A stretch of 64,000 nucleotides of DNA from Candidatus Kapaibacterium sp. Lineage in GTDB: Bacteria; Bacteroidota; Ignavibacteria; Kapaibacteriales; UBA2268. A model generated the notes under the pieces. The model was given only the letters and a program-made list of their open reading frames with translations. It was not told where the DNA came from and ran no database searches. Below, piece by piece: positions 1 through 8,072 of the stretch (position 1 is the stretch's first letter; each line of letters starts with the position of its first letter). The translations under genes were made by a program, and so were the position numbers. Location of the stretch: NCBI GenBank assembly GCA_938031175.1, contig CALHGZ010000008.1:1-64000 (forward strand). The letters run 5' to 3'.

Positions 1-180
1 TAGATGTTAAATTAGTAATTGTAGCTGAATTTGCAGTCAAGTCATCTACTGTAATTGTCGTGGCAGTTAGATCATCTATTGTTGCTGTTGTAGATGTTAA
101 ATTAGTAATTGTAGCTGAATTTGCTGTTAAGTCATCTACACTAAGTGTAGTAGTTGTTAAATTATCAATAGTAGCGGAGC
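1..180 (-). repeat. Tandem 30-bp (10-aa) repeats with a 90-bp higher-order unit inside the fibre-like CDS
   Basis: tagatgttaaattagtaattgtagctgaatttgc at 1-34 recurs exactly at 91-124. Translation: SATIDNLTTT TLSVDDLTAN SATITNLTST TATIDDLTAT TITVDDLTAN SATITNLTS. Confidence 0.85.
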
Positions 181-2974
181 TGGCTAAGAATGGTGCATTA
201 TAAACCCACTCATTAGCTCTAATAATACCTGGATTAATCGGGTCAGGAATTAACATAGCATCATCCGCAACAATCATTGTTGCTGATGTATTGGTACCTG
301 ATGTAATGTCAGCAAAAGATATAGCTATTGTACTCCAGGTCAAGCTTCCATTTTCATAAACAAGTGCGGTTCTGTCAACCGTTGGTGGTACAGTCCAAGC
401 CCAATCACCGGATGGATCATAATACATAACCGCAAAATCACCATTTCCATTGATATTACTTGCAGTAGTATTTGCTTCGGCTATATTTGATAGACCGGAA
501 CCATCACCTATAAATGTGCCTGTAGTTTCTACATTACCATCCACCCAAATACCAGAATCAATAATTAGTGGTGCACCGGGAGCAGATGGAGGTGTTAATG
601 TAGTGTTTAGACCGTTTGGATCGCCAATCACAACTGCATCGAGACCAATCAGCCAGCTTGCTCCAATGGCACTATTTGCCCAGATATCACCGTAAGCTTT
701 GATTGCTGTGTTCCAGTCAATTCCGGGTAATCCGCTGGCATTTGTATTTCTGACAACTAATACTGCATCATCAATATCGCCTGGATCAGAAATAAGGTTA
801 CTTGTATTGTTACTTGCACCTTGGATGTACATAGTACGACCTTCATTACCACGTACCATTCTTGCCACATAGCTATTTGAAGCACTTGGTGAGGACTCGC
901 CTGCAATTGCGGTACCACTATTTCCTTGAGCATAAACTGCAACGCCATTTCCTGTACCTGCATTTACATTGAAGTAACCTGCATAATGTGTCCCAGCTCC
1001 AGGATTAGTTACGACGTTTCTTGCCCATACTCCATAGGAATCATATCCATCACCACCGTCAATATTCATATCAATACGAGTAGCAGGTGAATTGGATTCA
1101 AGTGTAACAAGATTAGCTTCCACTAATAATGCCCCATTTGCTAATGCATTATCTGTATTTCTTCTGATATGAACAGTGGGTCTGTTTGAACCACCACCAG
1201 TAGCTACAATTGCTGAGCCAGCAGAATTGTTATCTGGTACAAATGCTTGTACTGCATTTGCAGAAGTTGTAGATTGGAAATGAGCTACTGCAGGGGCAGT
1301 CAAATCAGTTGAAATTAATGTAAAGCCTGTTTGCCCATTAGTTGTTCCCATATAATAAAATGGTATTGTAAGTCCATCTGGTGCCCAATCAGCATAACCA
1401 GTTGAACCATCATCGACCCATTTGAATACATAAGAATAAAGCGGTGTTGTGGGTGATAAACCACCAGAAAATCTCCAGTCGTTTACATAGCTATCCCAGT
1501 AGAACATTTGCCCCAGGAATGAGCCATCAGCAAAAGTTACAGGGTATGTAGTTGAACCATCGCCTACAACTGGAAAATCTGTATTTACAATTGGCGTTCT
1601 CCAGATAAATTCGTTAGTAAGTGCATCCCATACAAGAGTAGCACCATCAACTGCTGGCTTTGTCCATCTCATTCTTGTTGGATCCATTGCATCATAAGCA
1701 TAGTATAATATGCTTCCGTTATCAGCAGGTGTGGCGGGCTTAGAAAGATCTGTTTCTTTGAAAGCATTAAGTTCAATTGTTCCAACAACACTTGGATCTA
1801 TTTGTAAATTAAGATTGTTGATATCATTGACGGTAATAGTAACGTCGCTTGCATCTTGTGTTACAGCTTGTATTAAAATATTTTCAGCAGCGGTAAGACG
1901 ACCATCTTGATCTACAGTAAATGAACCAACATTGTACTTATTACCATAAGTACCAGCTGTTACTGCTGTGGAGATTAATTCATCTGGTCCAACTGTATTT
2001 GGTCTAATTTGTAAATCTAAGTTATTAATGTCAGTACCAACAACTGCAATATCAGAAAGATTAGATGATGCTGCCTGAATTAGTACATTACCAGCCCATG
2101 TTAGACGGCCATCTTCATCTACCATGAAGGAGCCGACATTGTATATATTGCCATATTGACCTTCTTCAACACCAGTTGGAGCCAATTGATATGGACCTAC
2201 AGCATCTTGAGCAATTTTAATCCCCGTTACAGCCCTGTCTGCTATTTTTTGTGTTGTAACTGCTTGATCAGATATATTGTATGTTTTTACAGCACCAACT
2301 GCAATCAATGGATCCGGATATGTACCGGTTAAATCACCACCAGCAGGTCCGCTTGGGGGAGTTGTAACATTTGGCGCTAATTTATTTTGTGTTATTGAGC
2401 CATCATCAATATTTTCAATAACTACACCCGGCCTTAATGTTGGATTTGGGTAATTTCCTGCTAAATCACCACCAGCTTGTCCCCATGGAATTGCCTGTAC
2501 ACCAGGTGCTAACTTAGATTGAGTTACAGCACCATCCTGAATTGCTGCTGAATTAACGCCATCTGGCAGGACCTCAATTGCGTAGGTTGCTGTATCGGCT
2601 GTTATAGATGTTATTGATTGAGCAACAGCTGAAATCCTTGTTCTTGGGAATGGATTGTTATTGCCAATCTTGATTTCCAACCAGTACTGTTTGTCAAAAG
2701 GTAAGTTTAGTGGGCTGATTGTACCAAGATAAACATTAGCATAGCCATTTACGGCTGAGACATCCTGAACTTCAACCCATAACGGTGAACCACCCATTTC
2801 TCTGTCATAAATTCTGAACTCGACGTTTACTTTACCGCTAATTGGTTGATTATTAGCATCGGTTATTAAACCTTGCCAGTCTAAAATTCTCGGTATTTGT
2901 GAATTTAAGTTTTGAGGTATTAATGCTAAACTTAAAAGAAAAACAAAACCGAGGAGAAAAATTTTTCTCATCAT
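1..2974 (-). CDS. Large secreted tail-fibre-like / repeat surface protein, C-terminus truncated by the window edge (about 991 codons visible)
   Basis: Minus-strand frame starting at ATG 2974 (MMRKIFLLGFVFLLSLALIPQNLNSQIPRILDWQGLITDANNQPISGKVNVEFRIYD...). I read the triplets to position 1 and found no in-frame stop. Signal-peptide-like N-terminus, AGGDLAGNYPNPTL / AGGDLTGTYPDPLI motifs, FTVDQDGRLTAAENI motifs, FIGDGSGLSNI motif. Not in the ORF track because it has no stop inside the window. Confidence 0.85.
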   Translation of the reverse strand, partial: MMRKIFLLGFVFLLSLALIPQNLNSQIPRILDWQGLITDANNQPISGKVNVEFRIYDREMGGSPLWVEVQDVSAVNGYANVYLGTISPLNLPFDKQYWLEIKIGNNNPFPRTRISAVAQSITSITADTATYAIEVLPDGVNSAAIQDGAVTQSKLAPGVQAIPWGQAGGDLAGNYPNPTLRPGVVIENIDDGSITQNKLAPNVTTPPSGPAGGDLTGTYPDPLIAVGAVKTYNISDQAVTTQKIADRAVTGIKIAQDAVGPYQLAPTGVEEGQYGNIYNVGSFMVDEDGRLTWAGNVLIQAASSNLSDIAVVGTDINNLDLQIRPNTVGPDELISTAVTAGTYGNKYNVGSFTVDQDGRLTAAENILIQAVTQDASDVTITVNDINNLNLQIDPSVVGTIELNAFKETDLSKPATPADNGSILYYAYDAMDPTRMRWTKPAVDGATLVWDALTNEFIWRTPIVNTDFPVVGDGSTTYPVTFADGSFLGQMFYWDSYVNDWRFSGGLSPTTPLYSYVFKWVDDGSTGYADWAPDGLTIPFYYMGTTNGQTGFTLISTDLTAPAVAHFQSTTSANAVQAFVPDNNSAGSAIVATGGGSNRPTVHIRRNTDNALANGALLVEANLVTLESNSPATRIDMNIDGGDGYDSYGVWARNVVTNPGAGTHYAGYFNVNAGTGNGVAVYAQGNSGTAIAGESSPSASNSYVARMVRGNEGRTMYIQGASNNTSNLISDPGDIDDAVLVVRNTNASGLPGIDWNTAIKAYGDIWANSAIGASWLIGLDAVVIGDPNGLNTTLTPPSAPGAPLIIDSGIWVDGNVETTGTFIGDGSGLSNIAEANTTASNINGNGDFAVMYYDPSGDWAWTVPPTVDRTALVYENGSLTWSTIAISFADITSGTNTSATMIVADDAMLIPDPINPGIIRANEWVYNAPFLASSATIDNLTTTTLSVDDLTANSATITNLTSTTATIDDLTATTITVDDLTANSATITNLTS
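1800..2215 (-). repeat. Two copies of a ~69-aa (207-bp) intragenic repeat
   Basis: YGNIYNVGSFMVDEDGRLTWAGNVLIQA and YGNKYNVGSFTVDQDGRLTAAENILIQA. The 'gt(a/t)agacg(a/g)ccatctt(g/c)atctac' segments start at 1893 and 2100 (207 bp apart). Confidence 0.75.
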
Positions 2975-3041
2975 CGGATACTCCATAAAAAGTTGTACAA
3001 AATATATATTCATAGTTAATTTCGATAGTGAAGATTTACAA

Positions 3042-3620
3042 TCATCTGACTAAAAGCATAACATTTCTAATTGTAAAAGGATTAAATGTAACTCCTGATA
3101 TTGATGCCGGTTCTACATTTAACTCTACTATATAAGAGCCCGAACCAAGGTCAACTCCGTTCATATCTTTAGCGTTCCAGTCAATTCTATTTGTACCTTC
3201 TTTTATGCCAAGGTCAATAGTGTAAATTTTTTTGCCCGATACATCGTAAATGCTAAGATTAACAAATGATAGACCAGGAAGTGAATATTCAATTGTTGTA
3301 CTTGAGCTAAAAGGATTGGGATAATTGCTAATTTTAGCACCCAATGGAATCTCTTCTACACTTGTACCTTGGTCTTTCTCTGGAACCCAGAAACCTTGGT
3401 AAACAGTGTAGCCAACACCAAATCCAGCATTGCTTATTCGTTCAATAGCTAATTGCCCCAAAATTCCAGAAATTTTCATTCCACTGGAATTTGTCTCGGC
3501 AACCATACCACCGCTTCCAAATACCCAACGCTTTAGTTTATAGCTTTGGGCATCTGATATATATATAACAAGCATTGCGGAAATGCATGTTATATATAGT
3601 AATTTAAGTAATTGTTTCAT
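3042..3620 (-). CDS. Small secreted protein with FlgD-Ig/T9SS-type C-terminal domain
   Basis: 192-aa ORF; signal peptide; KISNYPNPFSSSTTIEYSLPGLSFVNLSIYDVSGKKI...SGSYIVEL typical of FlgD-like/Por secretion C-terminal domains. Confidence 0.75.
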   Translation of the reverse strand: MKQLLKLLYITCISAMLVIYISDAQSYKLKRWVFGSGGMVAETNSSGMKISGILGQLAIERISNAGFGVGYTVYQGFWVPEKDQGTSVEEIPLGAKISNYPNPFSSSTTIEYSLPGLSFVNLSIYDVSGKKIYTIDLGIKEGTNRIDWNAKDMNGVDLGSGSYIVELNVEPASISGVTFNPFTIRNVMLLVR

Positions 3621-3917
3621 AATGCCTCTCCAAATTGTGAATTAAATTTAATCATCTATATTTTACTACTGTCACTTCTAATTGCTATAATTAAACAAAG
3701 TAAGCAAATATTGTGCCGAACATCATTGTTCAGTACATTTTTCATTAGAATAATCTTGATTGTTGGTTTTAAAAATCAACGAGTTATTTGAAAATTTCAA
3801 CGATTTTTTTATAAGAATTATCAAACATAATTTTGTCATAGAATAAAAAGAACTTGGAATTGAAACGCAAAGTTAAGAAAAAAATGAAAAAAAAAATAAT
3901 CTATTTGCCATTAATTT

Positions 3918-3955
3918 TATTTGTGAAAGTGTTAAGTATTTGTGAAAGTGTTAAG
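3918..3955. repeat. Perfect 19-bp tandem duplication (TATTTGTGAAAGTGTTAAG x2) in intergenic DNA
   Basis: Direct reading of 3918-3936 and 3937-3955. Confidence 0.9.
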
Positions 3956-4100
3956 ATTATATTTTTCTGAAAAATCATTAATTTTTTTTATACTTTATGC
4001 TGCTATCTCAAAATTAAATGAAAAAAAGATTATAACAAAAAATTTTTGGAATTTTACACAATAAATACTGAATTTTGAAATATTCGAAAAACATAAATTT

Positions 4101-5558
4101 ATGAATTTATCTTCCTTAATTAAACATACTGCTTATTTATTGAGAATTGTCAATAAAAGTAATAAACCAGCTGACAGCATTATTCACAATTACTTCAGAG
4201 AAAAAAGATATATTGGCAGTAAGGAGCGAAGATTCATATCTGAATTAGTATTTACAACTCTTCGATACCTTCGTTTAATTCAGTATTTATCTCATCAAGT
4301 ATTATTTGGTGAAAAAAGCAAACAAATTATCAAAGAACAGGAAAAAGTATTGTCTTATTATGTAATTATCAGCTTAATTTTAAGCGATTTGATTTCCCCC
4401 GAGACAGATTCGTTTAAATTTTCTTTACTCTACGAAAAAATTCAAAAAAATTTAAACGATTTCCAAAATGAATTATCGGGAGTATTATCCAATATCTTTA
4501 CTGATTTAAATGGAGTTAATTTGAGAAATATAATAAAAATAGAACTTCAAAACCTGTACGAAATTGCTGTTAATATAGTTACATCAGTTTCAAAACCTTC
4601 TGACAGAGACTTCGAAATTTTATCTTATAGATACTCCATACCTGCGTTCATTCTTAAAAGTTTTTATCAAAATGGTATTCACAAAGAGAATTTACAGTTA
4701 ATTTCCGAAACAGCTGAATCTTTGATGATGCCTGCAAAACTTAAACTGAGAGTGAATAATTTGAAATCTGATAGAATTGAAATACTTAAATCCTTGTTGA
4801 ATCAAGGGATTGAGGCTGAACTTACTATTTTTTCACCTGACGGAATTATTATTAACCAAAGATTAAATCTCTATGAATTAAATGAATTTAAATCTGGATT
4901 AATCGAAATTCAAGATGAAGGAAGCCAGTTAATAAGTTTTTGTCTTTCGCCTGCTGAAAATTCTACTATACTCGATGCTTGTGCAGGAGCAGGTGGTAAA
5001 TCATTACATATGGCTGCTATTACAAAGAACAATGCTAAAATTTTGAGTTTAGACATTAATTCCCAAAAACTCAATGAATTAAATAAAAGAGCAAAAAGAG
5101 CAAATGCTATTTGCATTGAGACAATGCAGCAAAAATCTTTTGAAAAAATGCAAAACTCAAAAAATAAAATGCTATTTGAATATGTTTTAATTGATGCTCC
5201 TTGCTCAGGCTTAGGAACTATAAAGCGATCACCATGGCTAAAGTATCATATTACACCTAAATCAATTCAAAATAGACAAAAAAGACAATTGGAAATATTA
5301 GGATATTACTCACAATTTGTCAAGCCTGGTGGTATATTGTTATATTCAACTTGCTCATTAATGCCTGAAGAAAATGAAATTGTTATTGAAAAATTTCTCA
5401 ATAAATATCCTGAATTCAGCCCCGATCCTGTATATCCCCAATTACTAAAATACGGCATAAAAATACCTTATATCAATAAAAATGATTTTATGATGTCTAT
5501 TTTGCCATCTGTTTTAAATTGCGATGGATTTTTCGTAGCGAGAATAAGAAAAAATTAA
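4101..5558 (+). CDS. rsmB: 16S rRNA (cytosine-C5)-methyltransferase RsmB/Sun family
   Basis: N-terminal NusB-like domain; DACAGAGGKSLHMA SAM motif, DAPCSGLGTIKRSPWLK, YSTCSLMPEENE. Confidence 0.9.
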   Translation: MNLSSLIKHTAYLLRIVNKSNKPADSIIHNYFREKRYIGSKERRFISELVFTTLRYLRLIQYLSHQVLFGEKSKQIIKEQEKVLSYYVIISLILSDLISPETDSFKFSLLYEKIQKNLNDFQNELSGVLSNIFTDLNGVNLRNIIKIELQNLYEIAVNIVTSVSKPSDRDFEILSYRYSIPAFILKSFYQNGIHKENLQLISETAESLMMPAKLKLRVNNLKSDRIEILKSLLNQGIEAELTIFSPDGIIINQRLNLYELNEFKSGLIEIQDEGSQLISFCLSPAENSTILDACAGAGGKSLHMAAITKNNAKILSLDINSQKLNELNKRAKRANAICIETMQQKSFEKMQNSKNKMLFEYVLIDAPCSGLGTIKRSPWLKYHITPKSIQNRQKRQLEILGYYSQFVKPGGILLYSTCSLMPEENEIVIEKFLNKYPEFSPDPVYPQLLKYGIKIPYINKNDFMMSILPSVLNCDGFFVARIRKN

Positions 5559-5592
5559 ACAGTTGTTAAAATAATATGACAATATTTTTAAT

Positions 5593-6201
5593 ATGAACTT
5601 GCTAAACATAAAAAACATCCTGATAGATTTTGGCGGCGTTTTATATCAGATTGATCCTATGAATTCAATCATTGAATTCAGTAAAATTTCCGGTATATCA
5701 AAGGAAATATTGGCATCTACAGAGTTCTACAACAACAACATTGCACCTTTCGAAAAAGGTATTTGCTCAGAAGATGATTTTAGAGTACACATCTCAAAAA
5801 TCTTAAAAATCAATTTATCCCCAAAAGAATTCGATGAAATTTGGCTAAAAACTTTAATAAAGATTTTTCCAGATTCATTATCAATCATAGAAAATTTAAA
5901 GAAGCAATATAAATTATTCCTATTGAGCAATACTAATATTCTGCATTATAAAAAATTCAGCATAGAATGCGAATCATTATTTAAGATTTTTGACAAAACT
6001 TACTTCTCTTTCAAGATCGGTCTTTTGAAACCTGAAAAGAAGATATTTAGATATGTTGAAAGTGACGCAGATATTAATCCTTTTGAAACACTATTTATTG
6101 ATGATACTTTAGCTAATATCAAATCAGCAGAAGAACTCGGATATCATACTTTATATTTGAGTAAACGTGAATTACTGTCAAAATTATTACACAATGTATA
6201 A
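5593..6201 (+). CDS. HAD-superfamily hydrolase
   Basis: LIDFGGVLYQIDP motif I, LLSNTN motif II, KPEKKIF and FIDDT motifs. Confidence 0.85.
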   Translation: MNLLNIKNILIDFGGVLYQIDPMNSIIEFSKISGISKEILASTEFYNNNIAPFEKGICSEDDFRVHISKILKINLSPKEFDEIWLKTLIKIFPDSLSIIENLKKQYKLFLLSNTNILHYKKFSIECESLFKIFDKTYFSFKIGLLKPEKKIFRYVESDADINPFETLFIDDTLANIKSAEELGYHTLYLSKRELLSKLLHNV

Positions 6202-6298
6202 AATTATTTACATTCAAAATACACATTATATACAAAAATGCAATTTTCATTATTATGAATTATATTATTTTGCATAAGCATAGATTACACTTTTAGCG

Positions 6299-7984
6299 AT
6301 GGAATCATTCTGGGATTTTAATTTTTTAGTAGTAGATGTAGAGACAAATGGCTCTAATCCTCAAAAAGATCGAATAATTGATATTGGCTGTGTCTTATTA
6401 AATAATGGTCAATTTGTAACCGAATTTTCATCTTTAATTAATCCACATCAGCATATTCCCCTTTACATTCAAAAAATGACTGGTATAACAAACGAACTTG
6501 CGTTCAATTCCCCCGAATGCGAGTCTGTTTTTTATGAATTCAATAAAATGATCTCCGGTGAAAATATAATTTTTGTAGCCCACAACGCTGCATTTGATTG
6601 GTCATTTATTAGTCATACATACCAGCGTCTCGGTTGGCAATTACCTAAAATACCACGTTTGTGTACATTAAAATTAGCGAGACGTCTATTCCCTGGTAAT
6701 ATAAGAAAAGGACTGGACAGCTTATCAAGTATTTTTAAAATTTCTATACATAACCGCCATCGTGCATTAGGAGATGCGAAAGCAACTGCTTTAATATTAA
6801 TCGAACTTCTGGAAAAGTCTCATTTTGAACACGATATCAATTCACTGGAACAATTGATTCAGTTTCAAAATTCGAGAATTAAAAACTATCTACTTAACAA
6901 AACAACCCAAAAAAAAATCGATAAAATGATTAAATCTTTACCTGATGAACCAGGCATCTATTACTTCAAAGATAAATCAGACAAGATATTATACATTGGC
7001 AAGGCTAAGTCTTTAAAAGATAGAATCAAATCCTACTTTTCTTCGACAGGACAAACTTCAAAAAAAATAAATAAGCTTATAAAAAGGATTGACAAAATTG
7101 ATTATATATGCACTGATACTGAGCTTTCTGCATTGTTATTAGAATCAAAAGAAATAAAAAAACACAAACCTGAATTTAATTCATTTGAACTCAGATATCG
7201 CAGGTTACCATTTATTAAGCTTACTTCGGATGAGGAATTCCCTGTTCTCGAATTATGCTTCAATATAGATAATCCTAATGCCGAATATTATGGCCCATTT
7301 CGTTCAAAATTCTTAGCTGAAGAGATTCTTGAAATATGCAGAAAAAAATTTAAACTTAGAAAATGCGAAAAAATGCCAAAACCCAACATAAATAATACTC
7401 CTTGCTTATATTATCAAATCGATAAATGTTTAGCTCCATGTACTATGATTAGCGATAATAAACAATACAATGACGAAATTAAAAAAGTTAGAGAATTTTT
7501 AAGCGGTAATAATGATGGTATTATAACAATATTTCGAAACATAATGCACAATTATTCAAAAAAATTAGAATTCGAATCTGCCTTAATTATGAAGAGCAAA
7601 ATTAACGATATAGAAAAAGTTTTTGGGAAAGCAATGCATACCAATTCATCCATTAATGATTACAATCAAATACTAATATTGCCAGCCTCAAACAAATACA
7701 AAACCGTCGAACTGTTTTTCATAAGAAATGGCAAGCTCATAAGTCAAGTTGTATTCGGTAGAAAAGCCCCAATCCAAAAATTGAGAAATCAAATATATGA
7801 GATTTATTTCAATGGCTTTACGCCATCACTTTTCTATACAAATGAAGATATCGATGATCTACGCATAATAAGTTCCTGGCTAAATAGACAATCAGATATA
7901 TACCAGATTGAAATTAAAGGATATACATTGGAGGAAATCATTTCTAAAATGGAAATGACTATTAAAAACATTCCATTTCTTTAA
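6299..7984 (+). CDS. DnaQ-like 3'-5' exonuclease fused to UvrC-like GIY-YIG endonuclease
   Basis: N-terminal VVDVETNGSNPQKDRIIDIG exonuclease motif and HNAAFDWSFI; then LPDEPGIYYFKDKSDKILYIGKAKSLKDRIKSYF (GIY-YIG) and YYGPFRSKFLAEEIL, CLYYQIDKCLAPC. Confidence 0.9.
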   Translation: MESFWDFNFLVVDVETNGSNPQKDRIIDIGCVLLNNGQFVTEFSSLINPHQHIPLYIQKMTGITNELAFNSPECESVFYEFNKMISGENIIFVAHNAAFDWSFISHTYQRLGWQLPKIPRLCTLKLARRLFPGNIRKGLDSLSSIFKISIHNRHRALGDAKATALILIELLEKSHFEHDINSLEQLIQFQNSRIKNYLLNKTTQKKIDKMIKSLPDEPGIYYFKDKSDKILYIGKAKSLKDRIKSYFSSTGQTSKKINKLIKRIDKIDYICTDTELSALLLESKEIKKHKPEFNSFELRYRRLPFIKLTSDEEFPVLELCFNIDNPNAEYYGPFRSKFLAEEILEICRKKFKLRKCEKMPKPNINNTPCLYYQIDKCLAPCTMISDNKQYNDEIKKVREFLSGNNDGIITIFRNIMHNYSKKLEFESALIMKSKINDIEKVFGKAMHTNSSINDYNQILILPASNKYKTVELFFIRNGKLISQVVFGRKAPIQKLRNQIYEIYFNGFTPSLFYTNEDIDDLRIISSWLNRQSDIYQIEIKGYTLEEIISKMEMTIKNIPFL

Positions 7985-8072
7985 AGTTCTACAAAGAAAC
8001 AAAAAACCTGATTATTCGTTAATATCATAATGATTTTAATTTTTCTTCTATTAACTCGTAATCAAAATTATT

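Noticed and set aside
1-180. CRISPR array interpretation of the regular repeats
   Set aside because: Repeats are contiguous, in frame with an open CDS and have no unique spacers.
450-1910. Small ORFs 450-695 (+), 757-963 (-), 1710-1910 (+)
   Set aside because: They overlap the continuous minus-strand fibre-like CDS in other frames and show no recognisable domain.
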